Positions 49,544 through 58,794 of a stretch of 64,000 bases of DNA are shown piece after piece. A program made the translations under genes and the position numbers. The stretch lies in contig NZ_FOKP01000001.1 in NCBI RefSeq assembly GCF_900112185.1, positions 496,001 to 560,000 of the forward strand. Direction: 5' to 3'. Every line of letters begins with the position of its first letter. Within the stretch, counting starts at the first letter, position 1. A model generated the notes under the pieces. That model was not told the DNA's origin and did no database searches. It worked only from the letters and a program-made list of their open reading frames with translations. Source of the stretch: Allobosea sp. CRIB-10. GTDB lineage: Bacteria; Pseudomonadota; Alphaproteobacteria; Rhizobiales; Beijerinckiaceae.

Positions 49544-50974
49544 ATGCTCGACAAGCCCCTCCTCATCGCCGGCAACTGGCGCGCGCCATCCGGCTCCCGC
49601 ACCGGCGACGTCGTCGACCCCGCCACCGGCGCGGTGATCGGCAGGCTCGGCTTCGCCGAGGCGGCCGATGTCGATGCCGCCCTGGAGGCGGCACGGAAAG
49701 GCTTCATCACTTGGCGCGCCATGACCGCGCTCGAACGCTCGCGCATCCTGCATCGCGCCGCGGCGCTCGTCCGCGAGCGCGCCGAGCTGATGGCTGAGCA
49801 TATGACCCGCGAGCAGGGCAAGCCGCTGGCCGAGGCGCGTGGCGAAGCCGGCACGGCGCCCGAGCATATCGAGTGGTATGCAGAAGAAGGCCGGCGCGCC
49901 TATGGCCGGGTGATCCCCTCGCGCATCCCCGGCGCACGCCAGATCGTCATCAAGGAGCCGGTCGGCCCGGTCGCAGCCTTCAGCCCCTGGAACTTCCCGC
50001 TGGCCCAGCTCGTCCGCAAGATCGCCGGCGCCCTGGCCGCCGGCTGCTCGATCATCGCCAAGCCGCCGGAAGAGGCTCCCTCGGCCTGCATCGAGCTTGC
50101 CAAGTGCTTCCAGGAGGCCGGCCTGCCGGAGGGCGCGCTCAACATCCTCTTCGGCGTGCCGGCCGAAATCTCGGAGCGGCTGATCGCCTCGCCGATCATC
50201 CGCAAGGTCTCGTTCACCGGCTCGGTGCCGGTCGGCAAGCATCTCGGCGCGCTGGCGGGCGCGCAGGCGAAGCGCGCCACCATGGAGCTCGGCGGCCATG
50301 CGCCGTTCATCGTCTGCGACGACGTCGATCTCGACGCAGTCGTGAAGCTCGGCGTCGGTCTGAAATTCCGCAATGCCGGCCAGGTCTGCGCCTCGCCGAC
50401 GCGCTTCTATGTGCAGGACGCCGTCTATGACGGCTTCCGCGCCGCCTTCACCGAGGCCGCCAAGGCGGTCAAGGTCGGCCCAGGCGCGGCCGCGGGCACG
50501 CAGATGGGCCCGCTCGCCAATGCTCGCCGGCTCGATGCGCTGCAGGATTTCGTCGCCGACGCCGTCCAGCACGGCGCCAGGCTCGAAACCGGCGGCCGCC
50601 GCATCGGCAATGAGGGTTTCTTCTTCGAGCCGACCGTCCTCTCCGACGTGCCGGACAGCGCCCGCATCATGCGCGACGAGCCGTTTGGTCCAGTGGCGGC
50701 GCTGGTGCGGGTCGGCTCGGTCGAGGAGGCGATCGAGCGCTCGAACGCCCTGCCCTTCGGCCTCGCCGCCTTCGCCTTCACCCGCTCGACCAAACGTGCC
50801 GCGCAATTCGCCGACGGGCTCGAGAGCGGCATGGTCTCGATCAACCATTTCGGCCTCGCCGCGGCCGAGACCCCGTTCGGCGGCGTCAAGGATTCCGGCT
50901 ACGGCAGCGAAGGCGGCACGGAGGGGCTCGAAGCCTATCTCTCGACCAAGTTCGTCAGCCAGGTCGGCGCCTGA
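49544..50974 (+). CDS. Aldehyde dehydrogenase, succinate-semialdehyde dehydrogenase-like
   Basis: 476 residues. NAD(P)-dependent aldehyde dehydrogenase motifs: FSPWNFPLAQLVRKIAGALAAG, SFTGSVPVGKHL, catalytic Glu in MELGGHAPF and catalytic Cys in NAGQVCASPTRF. EPFGPVAALVR and FGGVKDSGYG follow at the usual places. The overall pattern fits succinate-semialdehyde dehydrogenases of the GabD class. It could oxidise the aldehyde made by the aminotransferase at 40391, linking the amine and acyl-CoA genes. Confidence 0.9.
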   Translation: MLDKPLLIAGNWRAPSGSRTGDVVDPATGAVIGRLGFAEAADVDAALEAARKGFITWRAMTALERSRILHRAAALVRERAELMAEHMTREQGKPLAEARGEAGTAPEHIEWYAEEGRRAYGRVIPSRIPGARQIVIKEPVGPVAAFSPWNFPLAQLVRKIAGALAAGCSIIAKPPEEAPSACIELAKCFQEAGLPEGALNILFGVPAEISERLIASPIIRKVSFTGSVPVGKHLGALAGAQAKRATMELGGHAPFIVCDDVDLDAVVKLGVGLKFRNAGQVCASPTRFYVQDAVYDGFRAAFTEAAKAVKVGPGAAAGTQMGPLANARRLDALQDFVADAVQHGARLETGGRRIGNEGFFFEPTVLSDVPDSARIMRDEPFGPVAALVRVGSVEEAIERSNALPFGLAAFAFTRSTKRAAQFADGLESGMVSINHFGLAAAETPFGGVKDSGYGSEGGTEGLEAYLSTKFVSQVGA

Positions 50975-51003
50975 GCGCATCCCCTTCCACCAAGAGACGA
51001 CCG

Positions 51004-51399
51004 ATGACCACGCTCCAGCACAACCCGGCTTCGATCGCGCCGCCCGCGCGCAATCTCTATTCGCATGGGGTCGAGACTCGCGGCCCCGGCCGCCAGCTCT
51101 TCATCGCCGGGCAGGTCGGCGTCCGGCCCGACGGCTCCATCCCCGAAGCCTTCGACGATCAGGTCCGGCAGATGATGGAGAATATCGGCGCCGTCCTCGC
51201 CTCGGCCGGCATGGGCTTCGACGACATCGTCAAGATCACCGCCTATTGCCGCAGCGCCGAGGAGATCATCGGCTATGCCGGCATCCGCAACGGCTATTTC
51301 TCCGACAAGCCGCCGGCGACGACAGCCTTTGTGGTCGGCGGGCTGGCGAACCCGGCCTGGCTGATCGAGGCCGACGCCATCGCCTTCAAGGCGGACTGA
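51004..51399 (+). CDS. RidA/YjgF-family protein
   Basis: 131 residues. GRQLFIAGQVGVRPDGSIPE, QVRQMMENIGAVLASAGMGFDDIVKITAY and PATTAFVVGGLANPAWLIEADAIA match the RidA family. Members hydrolyse reactive imines and enamines released by PLP enzymes or act in amide catabolism. Positioned 29 bp after the dehydrogenase gene and 4 bp before the hydrolase gene, so in the same transcript. Confidence 0.9.
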   Translation: MTTLQHNPASIAPPARNLYSHGVETRGPGRQLFIAGQVGVRPDGSIPEAFDDQVRQMMENIGAVLASAGMGFDDIVKITAYCRSAEEIIGYAGIRNGYFSDKPPATTAFVVGGLANPAWLIEADAIAFKAD

Positions 51400-51403
51400 G
51401 CCG

Positions 51404-52216
51404 GTGAACACCGCCCTGCCCCCGAGCCGTTCACGGCTCGAAACCCAAATCGATGTCGGCGACGGCGTCCGGCTTTGGGCCTGGGATACGGGCGGCGACG
51501 GCCCGGCCATCGTCCTGCTGCATGCCTCGGCCGGCAGCGGCGAATGTTGGGACCGGCAATGGCCGGTCTTCGCCGAAGCCGGCTATCGCGTCATCGGCTA
51601 TTCCCGGCGCGGGCATTTCGGCTCCGACGACGGCGACGTGGCGGCCACGACGACACCGGCCTCGACCGATCTGCTACGGCTGGTCGATGCGCTCGGGCTC
51701 GAGCGCTTCCACCTGATCGGCACCGCTGCCGGCGGCATGGTCGCGACCGATTTCGCCGTCTCGTATCCGCAGCGCCTGCTCAGCTTCGTCATCTCCAGCA
51801 GCATCGTCGGGCTGGTCGACGACGACTATCAGGCGATGTTGCAGCGGCTGTTGCCGCCCGAGTTCGAGCGGCTTCCCCACGACTTCCGCGAGCTCGGCCC
51901 GTCCTACCGGGCGCAGTGCCCTGAAGGCCTCATACGCTGGAAGGCGATGCTGGCGCGCTCGGGCGTCGAGCGCGTTCCGTTGCGCTTCGCCACCTACGTC
52001 CGCTGGCCCGATCTTGAGCGCTTCGATTTCCCGGTCCTTGTCCTGACGGGCGATGCCGATCTCTATGCACCGCCGGCCAATGCCCGCCTGATCGCCAGCC
52101 GGATTCCCGGCGCGCGCCTGACGATATTGCCCGATTCCGGCCATTCGCCCTGGTGGGAGGTGCCGGAGCTCTACAACCGCGAAATCCTGAACTTTCTCGG
52201 CTCGCTGAGCCGCTAG
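51404..52216 (+). CDS. Alpha/beta-hydrolase-fold protein lacking the nucleophilic Ser
   Basis: 270 residues from GTG 51404. The fold is clear: GPAIVLLHASAGSGECWDRQW (oxyanion region), IGYSRRGHFGS, VLVLTGDADLYAPP (acid) and LPDSGHSPWWEVP (His). The nucleophile elbow, usually GxSxG, reads GTAAGG, with Ala108 at the nucleophile position. It cannot work as an ordinary serine hydrolase. It may be a lyase-like or cofactor-independent member, a binding protein, or inactive. Flanked by RidA and enolase-superfamily genes. Confidence 0.88.
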   Translation: MNTALPPSRSRLETQIDVGDGVRLWAWDTGGDGPAIVLLHASAGSGECWDRQWPVFAEAGYRVIGYSRRGHFGSDDGDVAATTTPASTDLLRLVDALGLERFHLIGTAAGGMVATDFAVSYPQRLLSFVISSSIVGLVDDDYQAMLQRLLPPEFERLPHDFRELGPSYRAQCPEGLIRWKAMLARSGVERVPLRFATYVRWPDLERFDFPVLVLTGDADLYAPPANARLIASRIPGARLTILPDSGHSPWWEVPELYNREILNFLGSLSR

Positions 52217-52229
52217 GAGCACCTCGATC

Positions 52230-53330
52230 ATGGCTACCCCTTCCGCCGAGGCCGACCGGATCGTCGCCGTCGAAGTCAGGCGCTGCGTCCAGCCGCAGCA
52301 GGACCCGGCCTGGCGCTTTGCGCTCGGCGGCATTCCGCGCCTCGACGGGCTGATCGTGACGCTGCGCGCCGCTTCAGGCGCCGTCGGTGAAGGGCATGTC
52401 GAGGCGATGGCCTTCTATGCCGACGATCTCGCCGGCTCGGAGGCTGCGATCGAGGTGCTGCGCCCTGTCCTGCTCGGCGCCGATCCGCTGCACTATGCCC
52501 AGACGCGGGACCGCCTCGACAAGGTCCTGTCCGGACACGAAGCGGTCAAGGCCGGCCTCGACAGCGCGCTCCATGAATTGGCGGCGCGGACCCTGCGCGT
52601 GCCGCTTCATGTGTTGTTCGGCGGCGCGCGGCGAACCAGCGTCGAGCTCCAGCGCATCCTGCCGCTGAAGGACCCGCAGGGCATGGCCGCCGATGCCATC
52701 AGGCTCGCCGGGCTCGGCTATCGCTGTCTCAAGGTGAAGGTCGATGGCGATGCCGATCTCGCCGAGGCGCGCGTCAAGGCCGTGCGCGAAAGCGTCGGAC
52801 CTGCAGTCAGGATCTCAGCCGACGCCAACCAGAGCTACACGCCGAAAGCCGGGCTGCGCATGATCGAGCGCATCGCCCGCCATGGCGTCGACCTCGTCGA
52901 GCAACCGGTCCCTGCCGCAGACATTGCCGGCCTCGCCTTCGTCTCGCAGCGCAGCCCGATCGCCATCGAGGCCGATGAAGCCATCCGCTCGTTGCGCGAT
53001 ATCGTCACACTGATCGCGGAGGGCGCCTGCGACAGCTTCAACCTGAAGAGCTCGGTCCTCGGCGGGCTCGGCAAGGTCTTCATCGCCGCGCAGATCTGCG
53101 AGGCGGCCGGGCGCGCGTACCGGGTCGGCACCGCCTATGGGCCGCGTCTGATCGCGGCGCAATGCCTGCATCTGGCCGCAGCGCTGCCCTCCTTCCACTA
53201 CCCCGTCGAGTTCGCCGAGTTCGATCATCTGCTCGATGATCCCTTCACCGGACTGGAGGCTGTGGAGGGCCAGCTTTTTCTACCGCAAGGTGTCGGCTCC
53301 GGATTGTCGCAACTATCGGAGAATGCTTGA
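52230..53330 (+). CDS. Enolase-superfamily protein (mandelate racemase/muconate-lactonizing type)
   Basis: 366 residues. Barrel landmarks are CLKVKVDGDADLAEARVKAV (the KxK base region), ISADANQSY (metal Asp), VDLVEQPV (metal Glu), IAIEADEAI (third metal acid region) and FNLKSSVLGGLGK. The N-terminal cap domain is present. Members carry out racemisation, cycloisomerisation or dehydration of acids via an enolate. It ends the plus-strand catabolic run; the next 156 bp separate it from the peptide-transport locus. Confidence 0.88.
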   Translation: MATPSAEADRIVAVEVRRCVQPQQDPAWRFALGGIPRLDGLIVTLRAASGAVGEGHVEAMAFYADDLAGSEAAIEVLRPVLLGADPLHYAQTRDRLDKVLSGHEAVKAGLDSALHELAARTLRVPLHVLFGGARRTSVELQRILPLKDPQGMAADAIRLAGLGYRCLKVKVDGDADLAEARVKAVRESVGPAVRISADANQSYTPKAGLRMIERIARHGVDLVEQPVPAADIAGLAFVSQRSPIAIEADEAIRSLRDIVTLIAEGACDSFNLKSSVLGGLGKVFIAAQICEAAGRAYRVGTAYGPRLIAAQCLHLAAALPSFHYPVEFAEFDHLLDDPFTGLEAVEGQLFLPQGVGSGLSQLSENA

Positions 53331-53486
53331 CATTCCCGAGGCATGGCCTCAGGCTTCAAAGATCAGGCGGTTGGCGATAGCGAGGGTCTCAATCCTCGTT
53401 ATATCGAGCCTTCCTCACCGACACCGGTCGATCAAACGCCGCAGAGCGCGCGACCCGTGATCTCGTTCAGGTGAGGAGCTCAGACA

Positions 53487-55079
53487 ATGAACATCCGGAC
53501 AAGTTTTGCGCGTGCCATGGGCGCCGCTGGCGTCGTGGTCGCGGCCAGCATGGCGACGCTCGTCGCCGCGCAGGAGAAGGACACCTTCCGTTTCGCGGCG
53601 GCGACCGATCTGCGCGTCATCGACCCGATCTGGTCGCTGGAATACAACAGCCGCAACCACGGCTATCTCGTGTACGATACGCTGTTCGCCTTCGACTCGA
53701 AATTCCAGGTCAAGCCACAAATGGTTGATACCTGGACAGTTTCGGACGACAAGCTGCGCTATGCCTTCAAGCTGCGGCCGGGCCTGAGCTGGCATGACGG
53801 CACGCCGGTCACCGCTGCCGACTGCGTCGCTTCGATCAAGCGCTGGGGCCAGCGCGACTCCATCGGCCAGGCGCTGATCGCCGCCGCCGGCGAGATCAAG
53901 GCGACCGGAGCAGACAGCCTCGAGATCGTGCTGAAGGAGCCGTTCGGCCATGTGCTCTCAGCGCTGGCCAAGACCGGCTCGCCGGTGCCGTTCATGATGC
54001 CCGAGCGCATCGCCAAGACCAGCGGCTTCGAGCAGATCAAGGAGGTGATCGGCTCCGGCCCCTTCATGTTCGCGCGTGACGAATGGATGCCGGGCGACAA
54101 GGCGGTCTACAAGAGATTCAAGGGTTACCAGCCCCGCTCCGAGCCGTCGGACTTCATGGCCGGCGGCAAGGTCGTCAATGTCGAGCGCATGGAGTGGGTG
54201 TTCATCCCCAGCGGCGCCACCGCGGCCGCCGCGTTGATGGCCGGCGAGGTCGACTGGCTCGAGCATCCGCCGTCCGATCTTCTACCCACGCTGCAAAAGG
54301 AGAAGGACATCACCGTCCGCGCCGTCGATCCCTTCGGCATGCAGACGATGATCCGCTTCAACCATATCCATCCGCCCTTCGACAATGAGAAGGTCCGGCG
54401 CGCCGTGCTGCAGACGATCGAGCAGGGCGAATATCTGCGCGTCCTCAGCGACGACAAGCGCAGCTGGGAGCCCTGCCGCAGCTTCTATTTCTGCGGCACC
54501 CGCTTCGGACGGGACCTCGCGTCCGAGCAGCTGCTGTTCAAGAAGAACCTTGAGGAGGCGAAGAAGACGCTCGCCGCCTCCGGCTACAAGGGCGAGAAGG
54601 TCGTGCTGCTCGACGCCGTCGACGATACGATCCTGCACCCGATCACCGTCGTGCTCTTCGACAACCTCAAGGCGATCGGCATGAATGTCGAGCTCCGGGC
54701 GACGGATGGCGCCACCATCTTCGCACTGATGCTGAAGCAGGAGCCGATCACGCAGGGCGGCTGGAACATCGGCCCGCAATACGCCGACAGCACCAACTAC
54801 TCCGTGCCCTTCCTCAACAACGCCCTGCGTGCCGGAGGCGTCGGCAAGGCCTCCATCGGCTGGCCGAAGAACGAGGCGATCGAGACATTGCGGGCCGCCT
54901 TCCTCAAGGCGCCGGAGGCCGAGCAGGGCGCCATCGCCGACAAGATCCAGCAGGAGGCCTACGCCGCCTCGATCTATGGGCTGACCGGCCAGTACAAGCA
55001 GCTCACCGCCTATCGCAAATCGGTCGAAGGCCTGATCGACTCGCCGATCCCGCTGTTCTGGAACGTCAGCAAGAAGTGA
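53487..55079 (+). CDS. ABC transporter substrate-binding protein, dipeptide/oligopeptide type (first of two)
   Basis: 530 residues with a signal peptide (MGAAGVVVAASMATLVAAQ). TDLRVIDPIWSLEYNSRNHGYLVYDTLFAFDS, RPGLSWHDGTPVTAADCVASIKRW and IGSGPFMFARDEW are typical of family 5 solute-binding proteins. It has a close paralogue at 58795 (same NHG..V(Y/F)DTL, SGPF and FNH(I/L)HPPF segments). The ligand may be a peptide, an opine, or another amide, given the amidohydrolase gene downstream. Confidence 0.93.
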   Translation: MNIRTSFARAMGAAGVVVAASMATLVAAQEKDTFRFAAATDLRVIDPIWSLEYNSRNHGYLVYDTLFAFDSKFQVKPQMVDTWTVSDDKLRYAFKLRPGLSWHDGTPVTAADCVASIKRWGQRDSIGQALIAAAGEIKATGADSLEIVLKEPFGHVLSALAKTGSPVPFMMPERIAKTSGFEQIKEVIGSGPFMFARDEWMPGDKAVYKRFKGYQPRSEPSDFMAGGKVVNVERMEWVFIPSGATAAAALMAGEVDWLEHPPSDLLPTLQKEKDITVRAVDPFGMQTMIRFNHIHPPFDNEKVRRAVLQTIEQGEYLRVLSDDKRSWEPCRSFYFCGTRFGRDLASEQLLFKKNLEEAKKTLAASGYKGEKVVLLDAVDDTILHPITVVLFDNLKAIGMNVELRATDGATIFALMLKQEPITQGGWNIGPQYADSTNYSVPFLNNALRAGGVGKASIGWPKNEAIETLRAAFLKAPEAEQGAIADKIQQEAYAASIYGLTGQYKQLTAYRKSVEGLIDSPIPLFWNVSKK

Positions 55080-55203
55080 GCGGCCGGCGGCGCGTGCCTG
55101 GCGCGCGCCGCCTTTCTCTGCCGCGGCAACGCCATTCCGCAACGCCGGCATCACGTCGGCGAAGCGCATGGCCCGCCCCAAAAACACTGGAACGGAGCCA
55201 TCG

Positions 55204-56145
55204 ATGCTGGCCTATATCCTCAAGCGCCTGCTCGCGACCATCCCGGTGATGGCGACCGTCGCGGTCATCGTCTTCATGCTGCTGCATCTGACGCCGGGCG
55301 ACCCGGCCGCGCTGATCGGCGGCGACCTCGCCACCCCCGAGGATTTGCGCCGCATCCGCGAGCAGCTCGGGCTAGAGCGGCCGATCGTCGAGCAGTTCCT
55401 CGGCTGGCTCTGGCAGGTGCTGCAGGGCGATCTCGGAACATCGCTGTTCAACCAGATGCCGGTGTCGCAACTGATCGCGCAGCGGATCGAGCCGACCCTG
55501 ATCATCGGCCTGACGATCATGACCTTCGCGGTGATCGTCGCGATCCCGCTCGGCGTCGTCGCCGCGTGGAAAGCCGGCAGCTGGATCGACCAGCTGATCA
55601 TGACGCTCGCGGTCATCGCCTTCTCGATGCCGATCTTCCTGATCGGCTATCTGCTGATCTTCAAGTTCTCGGTCGAGCTGAAATGGTTCCCGGTCCGGGG
55701 CTACCAGCCGATGTCGGCGGGACCGGCCAAGTTCTTCCCGCATATCGTGCTGCCGAGCCTGACCGTCAGCTTCATCTACATCGCCCTGCTGACGCGGATG
55801 ACCCGCGCGACGGTGCTCGACGTGCTGAACCAGGACTATATGCGCACCGCCCGCGCCAAGGGCATGGCGACGCCGCGCATCCTCGCCGTGCATGCGCTGA
55901 AGAACGCCGCCGTACCGATCGTCACCATGGTCGGCATCGGGCTCTCCTCGCTGCTCGGCGGCATCGTCGTCACCGAGACCGTCTTCGCCATCCCCGGCAT
56001 GGGGCGCCTGATGATCGACGCGATCATCAGGCGCGACTTCCCGATCCTGCAGGGGGTCATCCTCGTGCTGTCGGCGCTCTACGTGCTGATCAACCTCCTG
56101 ATCGACCTGTCCTATTCGCTGTTCGATCCGCGCATCCGCTATTGA
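55204..56145 (+). CDS. ABC transporter permease, DppB type
   Basis: 313 residues from ATG 55204, with GGAG about six bases upstream. Opening MLAYILKRLLATIPVMATVAVIVFMLLHLTPGDPA and closing LIDLSYSLFDPRIRY are classic for DppB/OppB permeases. Six membrane helices. TRATVLDVLNQDYMRTARAKGM contains the ATPase-contacting loop. Pairs with the permease 10 bp downstream. Confidence 0.94.
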   Translation: MLAYILKRLLATIPVMATVAVIVFMLLHLTPGDPAALIGGDLATPEDLRRIREQLGLERPIVEQFLGWLWQVLQGDLGTSLFNQMPVSQLIAQRIEPTLIIGLTIMTFAVIVAIPLGVVAAWKAGSWIDQLIMTLAVIAFSMPIFLIGYLLIFKFSVELKWFPVRGYQPMSAGPAKFFPHIVLPSLTVSFIYIALLTRMTRATVLDVLNQDYMRTARAKGMATPRILAVHALKNAAVPIVTMVGIGLSSLLGGIVVTETVFAIPGMGRLMIDAIIRRDFPILQGVILVLSALYVLINLLIDLSYSLFDPRIRY

Positions 56146-56155
56146 GGACGAGCCC

Positions 56156-57028
56156 ATGAGCATCGCCATCGAGGCCCCTCGCAAGAGCGCCGGCTCCAAG
56201 ACATTGAGCTATTGGCTCCGGCGCTATCCCCTCTTCATCCTCGGCTGCATCGGCCTCGCCGCGATCATCCTGATCGCCCTGTTCGCGCCGCTGATCGCGA
56301 CGCATAATCCGGTTGCGATCAACCCGGCCGCCCGACTGCGCCCGCCGAGCGATGCCTGGCTGTTCGGCTCCGATCCGTTCGGCCGCGACGTCTTCAGCCG
56401 CGTCATCTGGGGCGGGCGGGTCTCGCTCACGGTCGGCATCGGCGTCGCCGCCTTGTCGGTCTGCCTCGGCCTTGCGATCGGCATGGTCGCCGGCTTCAAC
56501 CGGGTCGCGGATGCGGTCCTGATGCGGATCATGGACGGCATGATGGCGATCCCCGGCATCCTGCTCGCCGTCGCGCTCGTCGCCATCGTCAAGCCGAGCA
56601 TCACCACGGTCGTCGTGGCGATCGCGATCCCGGAAGTGCCACGCGTCGTGCGCCTCGTCCGCTCGGTCGTGCTGAGCATCCGCGAGCAGCCCTATATCGA
56701 GGCAGCGCGCCTGAGCGGCGTGCGTTTTCCCGGCCTGCTGATCAGGCACGTCCTGCCCAACACCATCGCGCCGCTGATCGTGCAGGCGAGCTTCGTCTGC
56801 GCCTCCGCCATCCTGTCGGAAGCCTATCTCAGCTTCCTCGGCCTCGGCATCCCGCCGACGACGCCGACCTGGGGCAGCGTGATCTCGGAGGGGCGCAATG
56901 TCGTGCAGCTCGCCTTCTGGGTCGTGCTCTATCCGAGCCTGTTCCTCGGGGCGACCGTGCTGTTCATCAACCTGATCGGCGATGGCCTGCGCGACATGCT
57001 CGACCCACGCCTGGCGCGGACCTTGTGA
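56156..57028 (+). CDS. ABC transporter permease, DppC type
   Basis: 290 residues. FGSDPFGRDVFSRVIWGGRVSLTVGIGVA and the loop QPYIEAARLSGVRFPGLLIRHVLPN are standard DppC/OppC features, ending in INLIGDGLRDMLDPRLART. Six membrane helices. No DppD/DppF-type ATPase gene follows, so the ATPase must be encoded elsewhere. Confidence 0.94.
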   Translation: MSIAIEAPRKSAGSKTLSYWLRRYPLFILGCIGLAAIILIALFAPLIATHNPVAINPAARLRPPSDAWLFGSDPFGRDVFSRVIWGGRVSLTVGIGVAALSVCLGLAIGMVAGFNRVADAVLMRIMDGMMAIPGILLAVALVAIVKPSITTVVVAIAIPEVPRVVRLVRSVVLSIREQPYIEAARLSGVRFPGLLIRHVLPNTIAPLIVQASFVCASAILSEAYLSFLGLGIPPTTPTWGSVISEGRNVVQLAFWVVLYPSLFLGATVLFINLIGDGLRDMLDPRLARTL

Positions 57029-57083
57029 GAGCCCGCGCTACGCAAGCCGACCTGTTGAACGTCGTCAGGAGCCAGGAAGACCG

Positions 57084-58730
57084 ATGTCCAACCCTTCAGC
57101 CGAAACGATCCTGCACAACGGCGTGATCCGCACCATGGACGCGGCCAATCCGGTCGCCCAGGCCCTCGCCATCGCCGGCGGCAAGATCATCGGAGTCGGC
57201 AGCCGGGCGGAGATCGAGCCTCTCAGAGGGGAGCGAACGGCTGTCATCGATCTCGGCGGCCGCATGCTGATGCCGGGGCTGATCGACTTCCACGTCCACC
57301 TGCTCCCGAGCATGATCGCGCGTCTCCACACGACGGCGATCGACACCGCCGACGACTTCGACACGATCCTGGGCAAGGTCGCCGACGCCTGCACGCGCGG
57401 CGATGGGCGCGACTGGGTCGTCGCCAACTCCTATGGCGCGCTCGCCTTGCAGCGGATGCGCGAGCCGGGCGCGCTTGCGGCCCTGGATGCGGTCAGCGGC
57501 AACCGGCCGGTCGTCATGCAGCATCTCAGCGGCCATGGCCATTTCGCCAACTCCGCCGCCTTGCGGCTCGCCGGCATCGACGCCGCGACCCCGAATCCGC
57601 CCGATGGCGAGATCGTCAGGGACGCTGCAGGCCAACCGACCGGGCTATTAGTCGAATCCGGAGCCTGGGCCGTCACCGCCGCCATTCCGGAGCTGTCGGC
57701 AGCCGGAAAGGCCGAAGCGGCGCGTGCCTCGATCGGCTACCTCAACAGCCTCGGCATCACCGGCTTCGCCGATGCCTCGGCGAGCCTGGAGGCGCTGGAG
57801 TTCTACCGGGCTCTCGACGATGCCGGCGCCCTGACCTGCTGGGCTGCCTTCCATCTTGCCCTCAGCCCGACCTGCTCCGGCTATTCGGCCGACGAGGCCA
57901 GGCTCATGCGCGAGCAGCGGCGTGAACTCTGCGGCCCGCATATGAACGCCGATTTCGCCAAGATTTTCCTCGATGGCGTACCGTCGCTGCGCACCGCCGC
58001 GATGCTCGCCCCCTATGCCAGCGCGCCCGATGAGCCGCCGGTCGCGACCTCGTTGACGCTGGACGAGCTGACCGAGGCGATCGCGGATTTCGATCGCGAC
58101 GGCATCGGCGTGAAGGTGCATGCCGTCGGCGATCGCGCCATCCGCATGGTGCTGGATGCCGTCGAGCAGGTGCGTCGCCGCAACGGCCCGGGCGGACCAC
58201 AGCACCAGATCGCCCATGGCCAGTTCATCACCGCAGACGACATTCCGCGTCTGGCGCAGCTCAACGTCCTCCACGACATGTGTCCGCCGCTCTGGCATCC
58301 CAATTCCGCGAGCCTGACGCATGAGCGGATGGTCGGCCCCGAGCGCTATGCGACGGTCTGGCCGGTGCGCGACATCCTCGCCGCCGGCGCTGCCGTCGTC
58401 GCCGCCTCCGACTGGCGCACGATCGCGCCGGACCTCGATCCCTGGGAAGCCATGTGCGGCCTCGTCACTCGCCGCGACCCGACCGGGCGCCACGACGGCG
58501 CGCACGCGCCCGACCAGGCCCTGAGCGTCGCCGAAGTCCTGCCGCTCTACACGACCAACCCGGCAGCAGCGATGCGCCTTGGCGATCGCACCGGCCGGCT
58601 CGCGCCGGGATTGTCGGCAGACATGATCATGCTGGACCGCGACCTGATGACGATCGATCCACTGGCGATCGCGCAGACGGAGGTCCTGGCCACCTGGTTC
58701 GAGGGCAGGCTCGTCCATGGCAGCGCCTGA
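57084..58730 (+). CDS. Amidohydrolase, YtcJ-like
   Basis: 548 residues from ATG 57084 with AGGAAG upstream. Metal-dependent hydrolase features: MPGLIDFHVHL (HxH pair), FAKIFLDGVPS (candidate carbamylated Lys), VKVHAVGDRAI, QIAHGQF and ASDWRT (final Asp). The family hydrolyses amides or related bonds, with substrates mostly unknown. No signal peptide, so it is cytoplasmic, and it sits between the permeases and the second binding protein. It would cleave whatever this transporter imports. Confidence 0.92.
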   Translation: MSNPSAETILHNGVIRTMDAANPVAQALAIAGGKIIGVGSRAEIEPLRGERTAVIDLGGRMLMPGLIDFHVHLLPSMIARLHTTAIDTADDFDTILGKVADACTRGDGRDWVVANSYGALALQRMREPGALAALDAVSGNRPVVMQHLSGHGHFANSAALRLAGIDAATPNPPDGEIVRDAAGQPTGLLVESGAWAVTAAIPELSAAGKAEAARASIGYLNSLGITGFADASASLEALEFYRALDDAGALTCWAAFHLALSPTCSGYSADEARLMREQRRELCGPHMNADFAKIFLDGVPSLRTAAMLAPYASAPDEPPVATSLTLDELTEAIADFDRDGIGVKVHAVGDRAIRMVLDAVEQVRRRNGPGGPQHQIAHGQFITADDIPRLAQLNVLHDMCPPLWHPNSASLTHERMVGPERYATVWPVRDILAAGAAVVAASDWRTIAPDLDPWEAMCGLVTRRDPTGRHDGAHAPDQALSVAEVLPLYTTNPAAAMRLGDRTGRLAPGLSADMIMLDRDLMTIDPLAIAQTEVLATWFEGRLVHGSA

Positions 58731-58794
58731 GAGCAGCGCCGCCGCACCGCTTGCATGACGTCACGGGACCATCGACTGAAGGGAGATCAGGAGC

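Noticed and set aside
53337..53349. Small inverted repeat GAGGC/GCCTC after the enolase-superfamily gene as a terminator
   Set aside because: Only five base pairs and no T-run.
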